Assembly: GCA_028282785.1 (NCBI GenBank) | Contig: JANQHE010000037.1 | Coordinates: 62,001 to 126,000, forward strand | Origin: Bacteroidales bacterium | GTDB lineage: Bacteria; Bacteroidota; Bacteroidia; Bacteroidales; UBA12077 | Length of the DNA: 64,000 nucleotides | Reading direction: 5' to 3' | Shown: positions 35,566 to 43,090 of the stretch, in pieces | Layout of the letters: every line of letters begins with the position of its first letter | How positions within the stretch are numbered: the first letter of the stretch is position 1 | Program-made: the position numbers and the translations under genes | The notes under the pieces: generated by a model | What the model was told of the DNA's origin: nothing | What the model saw: the letters and a program-made list of their open reading frames with translations, nothing else | Database searches by the model: none

Positions 35566-35934
35566 TTATTTATTTCCAACAGTTTTTCTTAGGTGAGATA
35601 GAATTTTTAATAATTCGAAGCTTTCTTCATGTAGTCTTATAGTTTCCTGATCATTAGATATTTCGGACTCAATTAATATTTCTAACCACATTTCACTTTC
35701 ATCTGCTTCTTCAACTGAAATAGATAATTTACTAAAGAATTCTGCTTTTGACCGTCCTCTCAAAGCCGCTCTATAATTTGCATAAGTCGAAGTTCCTGAT
35801 TTTAATAACTGATTACCTATAGTTTTTGCTTCAGAAGTTTTTGGTAAGTTCTGAACTAACTTAATAATCTCCAGAGCGAATCTCTTTAATCTTTCTCTTA
35901 GTTCTTTTTTAAATTTTATTCAATCACCTTCCAT
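35566..35934 (-). pseudogene. Four-helix-bundle protein gene interrupted by an in-frame TGA at codon 5
   Basis: From the ATG at 35934 the frame reads MEGD, then TGA (35922-35920), then IKFKKELRERLKRFALEIIK and on without a stop to the TAA at 35566. The rest is a complete four-helix-bundle protein of the S23/IVP type: NLPKTSEAKTIGNQLLKSGT, STYANYRAALRGRSKAEFF, VEEADESEMWLEILIES. Only an internal TTG (35763) would give a truncated 65-residue product, lacking the first two helices. The gene is therefore broken, or uses an unusual start such as ATA or ATT after the stop. A sequencing error at one base would restore it. Function of the family is unknown; these genes are often found in 23S rRNA insertions or alone. 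Confidence 0.7.
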
Positions 35935-36043
35935 TGCTATATTAAAAGTTATTATAGTTATATAAAGATATCATTTTGAAATTTAACAAGCAGTTTTAAT
36001 CATTACAATCTTTACTATCATTTCAATCCAATTATTTAATATA

Positions 36044-36871
36044 TTATTCCTGAACTATTTCTGAAGAAAGCGGAAACTTCTGATTTTCTATTCCAACTAA
36101 TGTAGCTTTTACAGAACCGATTAATATTTTAGCCTCAACAAGTATTGGAATTCGATTTAAATCATCGCTTACCCAGACATATAAATCCTCTCCCCCTTTG
36201 AATATGGTTCCTTCAACTAAAAGAGCAGAAAATTTTATGGTATTGAACTTTCGCTTGTCATGAGTTTTCAATACTTCTTTCCCTAAATACCTGATATATA
36301 AATCAAATATTTCGTTATCGATAATCAAACGAACGGGAATGGTATCATTAATTTCATATTTATCAAAATCGAGATTTCTTACATAATATACTCCTGAAAT
36401 AACATCATACATATCTTTTTGCATTTCAAGCGTATCCTCGGAGTATGGCTTATTAGAATTTTGCGTTTGAGTATAAATCAGACTATCTTTATAATTAAAT
36501 GTAAACTGATTATGGACAGAGTAGCCACCTTCATAAGTGTTTCTATCAAAATATAATGGAGCTAAATTGTCGGTTCTTACATAGGACTGAAAATAATCAC
36601 GAACTTTAAATAACCAATCATAAGATGGAATACTTGTTCCAAAGGCATTTAAATGATATGCTTCGTTATCTTTATAGTTGGTTTTCGTTACTTTAAATTC
36701 AACTGTTCCTGCTTTCAGCCATATAAATCCCCAATTATACACAGCAGAATAGGTTATTCGTTCACCAGGCTGAAATACAGGAAATTGTGAAATTATTGTT
36801 TGCGATTTTACGGATAAACCAATAATTACAAGAACTGTAATTAAATAAATATTTTTCTTAAACCAGGCCAT
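36044..36871 (-). CDS. DUF3108 exported protein
   Basis: A 275-residue protein with a signal or anchor segment (7-24), followed by the DUF3108 beta-rich fold: FQPGERITYSAVYNWGFIWLKAGTVEF is typical (read in two parts, 33-44 and 45-59), as are SYDWLFKVRDYFQSYV and APLYFDRNTYEGGY. The family is common in Gram-negative bacteria, periplasmic or outer-membrane linked, with no known activity. It is probably co-transcribed with the upstream gene, whose stop codon abuts its ATG (36872/36871). Confidence 0.85.
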   Translation of the reverse strand: MAWFKKNIYLITVLVIIGLSVKSQTIISQFPVFQPGERITYSAVYNWGFIWLKAGTVEFKVTKTNYKDNEAYHLNAFGTSIPSYDWLFKVRDYFQSYVRTDNLAPLYFDRNTYEGGYSVHNQFTFNYKDSLIYTQTQNSNKPYSEDTLEMQKDMYDVISGVYYVRNLDFDKYEINDTIPVRLIIDNEIFDLYIRYLGKEVLKTHDKRKFNTIKFSALLVEGTIFKGGEDLYVWVSDDLNRIPILVEAKILIGSVKATLVGIENQKFPLSSEIVQE

Positions 36872-37549
36872 TTAATAATCCCAAATGCCGAAATTAGATC
36901 TATAGGGATTATATGTTCTATTGTAAAAAGGTGAATTATAATTATATGATGGATTTAACCCATTCGAATACCTGTATTGAATATGAAACTGAACTTTATC
37001 ATTTAGTTTATATCCAACTCCCAGAGAAACGGTTTTATAATCAGTATCATAAACTTCTGCCCGATAATCATTAAAAATAGATTGATTCTCAAGATAAGCT
37101 CCATCACCCCAAACACTCCATTTATCATTTAATTGATAATACGCCGTTCCTGAGATACCATAATTTGAAGTGTTTGAACTATATGAATAGCCAGGATCAT
37201 TACCATAAAATTGCTCCAAACCATTGAAGTTGTTTTGCATTACAATACCTGTTACCGTAACATTAAGTTTAGAATTTACCTGATAATCGATGGTTGGCGC
37301 AATATAAGAATTCATCATTGAGAGATCATTACCAAAACTTGAAAATCCTGTTCCCATGGCAACAGAATATAAAACTTTTTCATGGCGTTTCAATAAAGTT
37401 TCCTTTTTCTCTTGTTCTTCCTCATTTTCATTACCTAAAACCGTGGAATCCAAAGGTTGGTAATATTTTGGCAATAAAGGAAAAACCTGTGAAAAACCGG
37501 ATAAACTAAAAGCAATTAAAAATAATGTTATGATTAATTTAAATTTCAT
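36872..37549 (-). CDS. Exported outer-membrane beta-barrel-like protein, unknown
   Basis: The start is the ATG at 37549 (MKFKLIITLFLIAFSLSGFSQ, a clear signal peptide); the longer frame starts at a TTG. The mature protein of about 200 residues has a Glu-rich stretch (ENEEEQEKKE) followed by strands of alternating hydrophobic and polar residues: YSVAMGTGFSSFG, APTIDYQVNSKLNVTV, WSVWGDGAYLENQ, YKTVSLGVGYKLNDKVQFHIQYRYSNG. This pattern suits a small outer-membrane beta-barrel. The C-terminus is Tyr-, Asn- and Pro-rich. No family was recognised. It is coupled to the DUF3108 gene that follows. Confidence 0.75.
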   Translation of the reverse strand: MKFKLIITLFLIAFSLSGFSQVFPLLPKYYQPLDSTVLGNENEEEQEKKETLLKRHEKVLYSVAMGTGFSSFGNDLSMMNSYIAPTIDYQVNSKLNVTVTGIVMQNNFNGLEQFYGNDPGYSYSSNTSNYGISGTAYYQLNDKWSVWGDGAYLENQSIFNDYRAEVYDTDYKTVSLGVGYKLNDKVQFHIQYRYSNGLNPSYNYNSPFYNRTYNPYRSNFGIWDY

Positions 37550-37735
37550 ATTGCCCTGTTTTAACAATTAAACCAACGATAATGGTAATTTGTTTATTGT
37601 ATACAAATTTATTAATTATTATTAATTTGTGAAATAGTAAAATAGTGAATTGGTAATATTGAAAGATTATAACGTGCATTCGCTTTTATCTTATTATACA
37701 AATTCACCTATTTACCATTTAGGAGTTTACTTTTA

Positions 37736-39973
37736 TTAATTCTCTTCCGAATCGACACGCATAACTTTTAAAATCCCTTTTTCCCGTTTTAGTTTGGACA
37801 TTAACATATCAAGATGCTTTGCACTGTCCACAAATAGTTTTAGTTTGCCATCAAACATTCCTTCGTTCGAGTCCATCGAAATGGACCTCATTCTAACTCT
37901 TAGATCTTTTGAAATTATATCTGTGATCTTATTTAACATTCCAATTTCATCAACCCCTGAAACTTTAATCATTGCTTGAAATGATTGTTTTGCAGCCGAT
38001 TTTGTCCACTCTGCTTTAATTATTCTATAATTATACCTTTCAACCATTTGCCGTGCATTTGGGCAATTTGTTCTATGTATTTTTATTCCTTCACTCACAG
38101 TAACAAAACCGAAAATAGAGTCTCCAAAAATTGGATTACAACATTTTGCCAATTTATAATCAACATTTTCAATCTTATTATCAATAATTAGAAAATCACT
38201 CTGGTATGATGATTTTTTATCAGTTTCTTGCTCCTCTACTTTTTCTTCCATTTCCGTAGCCGGAAATTCTTCTTTTTTTGATTCAGCTAGCAAATCTTTT
38301 ATTGCTGAAATATCAATTTTATCAGTTGCAATAGCATAATATAAATCAACAGGAGCCTTTAGTTTATAATGCTTAACTAATTTATCTATTAAAGCATCTT
38401 CGAATTTTATTTTCCAGTTTTTAAGCCTTCGTTTTAATAATTCTTTTCCAGATTCGGCTTCCTTATACCTTTCCTCACGTAAAGTCGATTTAATCTTGGT
38501 TTTAGCTTTAGATGTAACTACAAAGTTTAACCAATCCGATTTCGGTTTCTGTGTTTTTGAAGTTACAATACTAATCTGGTCACCATTTTGTAACTGTTGC
38601 TTAATGGTAACATTTTTATGATTGATCATGGCTCCGACACATTGATTACCAACATCCGTGTGAATATCGTAAGCAAAATCCAAAACCGTCGCACCAGCCG
38701 GTAACTTTTTTAGATCTCCATTTGGAGTAAATACAAATACTTCTTTGTTATAAAGGTTTAATTTAAGATCATCTATTGTTTCACAGTTCTCAGAACCATT
38801 AGTGTCAATTACATCTCTTACCTTTTGCATCCACTGATCGATTCCTTTTTCGGCTTTTACTCCTTTATAACGCCAATGTGCAGCATATCCTTTTTCTGCA
38901 ATTTCATCCATACGTTTGGTTCTTATTTGAACTTCTACCCACTTACTTTCCGGGCCAACCACCGTAGTATGTAATGATTCATAACCATTGGATTTTGGTA
39001 TGGAGATCCAATCCCGTAATCGCTTCGGGTTAGGCTGATAAAAATCTGTAACAACAGAGTAAACTCTCCAACAATCTGCTTTTTCTTTGGATGGCTTTGA
39101 ATTTAAAATAATACGTATTGCAAATATGTCGTAAACTTCCTCAAATTCAACATTTTGCTTTTTCATTTTTTGCCAGATCGAATATATTGATTTTGGCCGT
39201 CCTTTTATCTCATAATTATATCCTTCATCCTTTAAAACCTTTTCTATAGGCGAAACAAATTTCTTTATAAAACGCTCTCGTTTAGCAGTAGTGTTTTTAA
39301 GCTTTTTTATGATCTCCTTATACTTCTCTTTTTCAGTATATTTCATTGATAAGTTTTCCAATTCGGATTTTATATTATATAATCCTAATCGGTGTGCCAA
39401 AGGAGCATAAAGTGAAAAAGTTTCTAAAGATGTTTTAATCTGGTAATCTTCAGGCATATTATTTAAACTTCTCATCTGGTTTAATAATACAGCCAATTTA
39501 ATCAAGATTACCCTTACATCCTCAGCAAGCGTTAATAGCATCTGCCTGAAGTTTTCTGCTTGGTTTGCAGATGTTTTTGTATTTATATCTGATATTTTTA
39601 CCAAACCATCAACAATGATCCGAATTGTTTTATCAAATTCTTTCTCTACTCCATCTAAAGTGATTTTTCCATCTAAAACCGAGTGATATAGCAATGAAGA
39701 AACAACTGACCTGGTTCCAAGGCCAATTTGACTAACAATAATAATAGCCACCTCCAAGGTGTCCAGAATTTCCGGATCTCCGGATGGCAAACGTTTCTCT
39801 TCCGATGCATCAAAAGCCACATCAAAAGCTTTTCGAATAAGCTCAACTTCTTTCTTTTTGGTAAAATCTTCCGATAACCGGAGTAATTCCCTATATTTAT
39901 TTATAATCTTCTTTCGCTCTCTATCGGTAATCTTTCCTTCCGTTTTTTTATCGAAATTTATTTTAGGTAACAT
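37736..39973 (-). CDS. relA: RelA-type (p)ppGpp synthetase with degenerate hydrolase domain
   Basis: A 745-residue long RSH protein. The N-terminal HD hydrolase domain has lost its metal ligands: where SpoT has HD and ED, this reads YHSVLDGKITL (96-106), and the earlier His position is DTLEVA. The synthetase domain is intact: KGRPKSIYSIWQKM, YDIFAIRIIL, PKSNGYESLHTTV, VEVQIRTKRMDEIAEKGYAAHW. TGS (VFVFTPNGDLKKLPAGATV), a Cys-rich CCNPIFGD and HRTNCPNA region, and an ACT domain follow. It should therefore only make ppGpp in response to uncharged tRNA; a bifunctional SpoT is expected elsewhere. It overlaps no neighbour, but the amidase gene upstream ends two bases before it. Confidence 0.93.
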   Translation of the reverse strand: MLPKINFDKKTEGKITDRERKKIINKYRELLRLSEDFTKKKEVELIRKAFDVAFDASEEKRLPSGDPEILDTLEVAIIIVSQIGLGTRSVVSSLLYHSVLDGKITLDGVEKEFDKTIRIIVDGLVKISDINTKTSANQAENFRQMLLTLAEDVRVILIKLAVLLNQMRSLNNMPEDYQIKTSLETFSLYAPLAHRLGLYNIKSELENLSMKYTEKEKYKEIIKKLKNTTAKRERFIKKFVSPIEKVLKDEGYNYEIKGRPKSIYSIWQKMKKQNVEFEEVYDIFAIRIILNSKPSKEKADCWRVYSVVTDFYQPNPKRLRDWISIPKSNGYESLHTTVVGPESKWVEVQIRTKRMDEIAEKGYAAHWRYKGVKAEKGIDQWMQKVRDVIDTNGSENCETIDDLKLNLYNKEVFVFTPNGDLKKLPAGATVLDFAYDIHTDVGNQCVGAMINHKNVTIKQQLQNGDQISIVTSKTQKPKSDWLNFVVTSKAKTKIKSTLREERYKEAESGKELLKRRLKNWKIKFEDALIDKLVKHYKLKAPVDLYYAIATDKIDISAIKDLLAESKKEEFPATEMEEKVEEQETDKKSSYQSDFLIIDNKIENVDYKLAKCCNPIFGDSIFGFVTVSEGIKIHRTNCPNARQMVERYNYRIIKAEWTKSAAKQSFQAMIKVSGVDEIGMLNKITDIISKDLRVRMRSISMDSNEGMFDGKLKLFVDSAKHLDMLMSKLKREKGILKVMRVDSEEN

Positions 39974-39975
39974 TA

Positions 39976-40755
39976 TTACAACAATTTAAAATCATCAGCA
40001 TCCAAAAATACCGGAAACTTTTCTCTAAATAAATTTAACTCGTCCAGTGATAATTCAGCGTTTATTACTTCCTCTTTATAATCGGTTGCTTTTTTTATAA
40101 TCTGCCCCTTTGGATTAATAATAACCGTATCTCCCGAGTATGTTATTTCTTCACCATCTTTTCCGATTCGGTTTACCCCAACTACATAAGCCTGATTTTC
40201 AATCGCTCTGGCTTTTAATAAGGTATTCCATACTTCTCTTCTGCTTTCGGGCCAACTAGCGATATAAATTAACATATCATAATCATTCCGGTTTCTGCTC
40301 CATACCGGAAAACGCAAATCATAACATATTAAGGTACAAATTCGCCATCCGTTATGTTTAAAAATGGTTTTACTCTCACCTTTTGTATAACCTTGATCTT
40401 CTTTTTCCATACGAAACAGATGTCCCTTATCATAGGTATAATATTCTCCATTTGGAAACATGGTTATACACCTGTTATAAAAATTGCCATTTTCTTTTAG
40501 TATGGCACTTCCCAGTATTATTTTATTTATGCGTTTAGCCTGATTTTTCATCCATTGAAAGGTTTTACCATCCATTGGTTCAGCTAACCTGGTCGAATTC
40601 ATAGAGAATCCGGTGGTAAACATTTCAGGCAGAATGACTATTTCTGATTCTGAAGGTAATGATTGAAACTTTTGTTCGAAGTATTTTAAATTCTGATCGA
40701 TGTTTTCCCAGGCTAAGTCCGCCTGTATACAGGATATATTAAGTTTATCCGACAT
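39976..40755 (-). CDS. Nitrilase-superfamily amidohydrolase (omega-amidase-like)
   Basis: A 259-residue carbon-nitrogen hydrolase. The catalytic triad is E44 (ILPEMFTTGFSMN), K110 (YDKGHLFRMEKED) and C144 (TLICYDLRFPVWSRN). The family branch looks like YafV/omega-amidase, which deamidates alpha-ketoglutaramate and alpha-ketosuccinamate. The start is the ATG at 40755 (MSDKLNISCIQADLAWEN). The TTG at 40776 is unlikely. It is directly before relA on the same strand and likely shares its transcript. Confidence 0.9.
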   Translation of the reverse strand: MSDKLNISCIQADLAWENIDQNLKYFEQKFQSLPSESEIVILPEMFTTGFSMNSTRLAEPMDGKTFQWMKNQAKRINKIILGSAILKENGNFYNRCITMFPNGEYYTYDKGHLFRMEKEDQGYTKGESKTIFKHNGWRICTLICYDLRFPVWSRNRNDYDMLIYIASWPESRREVWNTLLKARAIENQAYVVGVNRIGKDGEEITYSGDTVIINPKGQIIKKATDYKEEVINAELSLDELNLFREKFPVFLDADDFKLL

Positions 40756-40782
40756 ATTTTTAAGTTTTATTTCCAAAGATAA

Positions 40783-40816
40783 AAGAAAAGCTTCAATTGT
40801 TATTGAAGCTCTTTCT
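40783..40816 (-). terminator. Terminator of the phosphate acyltransferase gene
   Basis: On the minus strand AGAGCTTCAAT and ATTGAAGCTTTT make an 8-10 base stem with a four-base loop, followed by TCTTTTA. It separates the phosphate acyltransferase gene from the amidase gene. Confidence 0.7.
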
Positions 40817-40841
40817 TAAATTATGTTAATTATTGGAACTT

Positions 40842-41750
40842 CTACGCCATTAAGCAGGATAAAGCAATACAATAAAATTTGGACTTTTGACTTTCACTAC
40901 GTGACATTACAATTACGGGTTTAATAGTACCCTGAATAAGTCCTGCCAGTTCGCCTCCTCCAAATAACATCAAACCCTTATAAAAACTATTTGCCGATTC
41001 AAGTGAAGGAAATATCAAAGCATCTGCCTCTCCGTTTATTGGAGTCGGAACACCTTTAATTCGTACGCTTTCAATATCGCATGCCAGAAATACATCTAAA
41101 GGTCCGTCTATTGTACACTTTGGAATTTGTCCACGATCAACCATTTTGCAGATCTGTGTATAATCCGTACTATAGTGAAATTTATCATTTACCTTTTCTG
41201 ATGCTCCAATTAAAGCAATTTTAGGGTTTTCTATTCCAAACTTCTTAGTCATCTGGATAGTATATTTTACCATCGCAATTTTTTCTGATAAATCAGGGTA
41301 TGGTAAAACAGCAGTATCCGACACAAATAAAAGTTTATCATATTGAGGAAGGTCCAGTGCACATACATAGCTCATTATTCCTTTTTTGGGCAGTAATCCT
41401 TTCTCTTTATCTAAAACAGCACGTAAAAATTTGTCTGTGCTAATTAAACCTTTCATTAACACATCGGCTTTGCCATCATGAACCATCTTTACAGCTAACT
41501 TTGCTGCTGCCAAATGATCCTGTACATCGATAATTTGAAAATGCTTTGGTTTAGCATTTTCCTCAATCAATACATCTTTAATTTTATGTTTATCACCAAT
41601 TAATATTGGTGTGGCAAATCCTCTTTCCTGGGCTTCAATTAAAGCTCCGATTGTATTTTCGTCTTCAGCTACGGTTACGGCAATTTTTCGATTAATTTTT
41701 AGTTCGCATATATGCTCAACCATCTGATCTAACGAAGTAATTGTATCCAT
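40842..41750 (-). CDS. Phosphate acetyl/butyryltransferase family enzyme
   Basis: A 302-residue enzyme of the Pta/Ptb family, which converts acyl-CoA and phosphate to acyl phosphate and CoA. Family segments include GALIEAQERGFATPILIGDKHKI (read in two parts), DVLMKGLISTDKFLRAVLDKE, SYVCALDLPQYDKLLFVSDTAV, and SRSESQKSKFYCIALSC near the end. The short length and these motifs suit the phosphate butyryltransferase branch. No butyrate or acetate kinase gene is adjacent. Substrate chain length is not determined. It is a single gene with its own terminator. Confidence 0.85.
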   Translation of the reverse strand: MDTITSLDQMVEHICELKINRKIAVTVAEDENTIGALIEAQERGFATPILIGDKHKIKDVLIEENAKPKHFQIIDVQDHLAAAKLAVKMVHDGKADVLMKGLISTDKFLRAVLDKEKGLLPKKGIMSYVCALDLPQYDKLLFVSDTAVLPYPDLSEKIAMVKYTIQMTKKFGIENPKIALIGASEKVNDKFHYSTDYTQICKMVDRGQIPKCTIDGPLDVFLACDIESVRIKGVPTPINGEADALIFPSLESANSFYKGLMLFGGGELAGLIQGTIKPVIVMSRSESQKSKFYCIALSCLMA

Positions 41751-41941
41751 TTTATATATGAAGATTTGAAATTCATAAAATCATTCTAAACTAATGATTT
41801 ATAAATAAATTACAAAATTTATACATGTACATAAGACTAATTTATAGCTATTTAAGGGAGAAACAACATGAAGAACCTTTATAATAAGCGTTCTCCAAAT
41901 ATTAAGTTTTAATTAATTTTAAGTTATAAGAATTATATCAA

Positions 41942-42078
41942 TTACCCAAATACCTTTTTAAGTATCTCCGTCACTCTCGCAACAGGATCTTTTCTTATTT
42001 CCATTTCTTCTTTTTCTATTTGTACAAATAATCCGTCAATTGCTTTATTTGTTACACAATCATCAAGATCGGGGTTTA
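41942..42078 (-). pseudogene. Remnant of the C-terminal end of a DUF4197 gene
   Basis: The minus strand encodes NPDLDDCVTNKAIDGLFVQI, EKEEMEIRKDPVARVTEILK and KVFG, then a stop at 41942. This matches the last 46 or so residues of the complete DUF4197 protein at 46764. The block 41983-42078 is identical to 46805-46900 in 95 of 96 bases, while the last 41 bases match in only 29. No start codon or upstream homology is present; upstream of 42078 the sequence is unrelated. The rest of this 565-base gap (41751-42315) shows no other gene. It is a decayed duplicate with a recently converted or duplicated core. Confidence 0.8.
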
Positions 42079-42315
42079 TTGGTTGTAAAAAAAGAAATTA
42101 ATCCAAGCAAGATAAGGCTGGCATTTAAACGCAATTTGTTTCAATTTAAATATAATTATAGGTAAATATGTACTATAACATTCTTCAACAAAGTATGCAA
42201 ATTTAGAAGTATACAAACTTTACTCAACAACATAATCAGTTGTTGTATATCATGAACTATTTAAAAGCTAAGGTTGAAAAACATAAGCGGTAAGATTTAT
42301 CTTCTAAATGGTAGT

Positions 42316-43080
42316 TTATTTATTTAGAACTTTTTCCAAAACGTTTTTAAATTCCTCTTTTCGACGGCGTGCTAACTGTACCGTTGAGTTGTTACTCATT
42401 ACAATTTGGTTTTTATCCGAATCATAGCGCTTTACATACTGTATATTTATTAAAAATGACCGGTGTGCCCGAAAAAAAACCGATGAATTTATCTGATTTT
42501 CAATATGTTTTAGTGGTTTAGTAATTAACATATTCTCTCCACATTTTAAATTTATTTCGGAGTACATGCTTTGCGCCTCAATAAAAATAATATCATTAAT
42601 ATTTATAAGCTCAAATCCGGCACTGGAATTAATTTTTAGTTTCCTGTCATCAGGATTACCAGCCTCATTTATTAATTTTTTATAGTCTACACTACTTTCT
42701 TTATTATTTAGTATTTTGTGCTTAACTTTTAAAAGCGCATCATTTATTTCAGATACGGAAACTGGTTTTAGAATATAGTCGGCAGCATTGTTTTTTATTG
42801 CCTGGATAGCATAATTTTCATATGCAGTTGCAAAAATGATTTCAAATTTTATTTCAGGAATACTTTCAAGTAGCTCAAAACCTGTTAATTCAGGCATTTC
42901 AATATCAAGAAAAACCACCTGTGGGCTATATTTTAAAATTAATCCAATACCTTCGAGTGGATTTGTGGTAACAGCCAAAACTTCGCATTTAACCTGACTA
43001 AGCTTAATTGAATTTTCAATAGCTTCTATGGCATGTTTTTCATCATCTATAATTACTACACCAAGTTTCATATTATCCAT
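42316..43080 (-). CDS. LytTR-family response regulator
   Basis: A 254-residue regulator. The receiver domain has acidic residues IDDEKHA (11-17), phospho-Asp 59 (VVFLDIEMPELTG) and the Lys switch in YILKPV. The LytTR DNA-binding domain (about 148-250) has NINDIIFIEAQSMYSEINL and FFRAHRSFLINIQYVKRYD. The ATG at 43080 (MDNMKLGVVIIDD) is preferred over the TTG at 43110. It is ten bases after the kinase gene, so the pair is co-expressed. LytTR regulators bind pairs of direct repeats upstream of target promoters; the targets are unknown. Confidence 0.93.
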   Translation of the reverse strand: MDNMKLGVVIIDDEKHAIEAIENSIKLSQVKCEVLAVTTNPLEGIGLILKYSPQVVFLDIEMPELTGFELLESIPEIKFEIIFATAYENYAIQAIKNNAADYILKPVSVSEINDALLKVKHKILNNKESSVDYKKLINEAGNPDDRKLKINSSAGFELININDIIFIEAQSMYSEINLKCGENMLITKPLKHIENQINSSVFFRAHRSFLINIQYVKRYDSDKNQIVMSNNSTVQLARRRKEEFKNVLEKVLNK

Positions 43081-43090
43081 TAGGTTTAGG

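Noticed and set aside
35566-35763. A 65-residue protein from the TTG at 35763
   Set aside because: The family needs the two helices encoded upstream, which are intact in frame; the short form is an artefact of the in-frame TGA.
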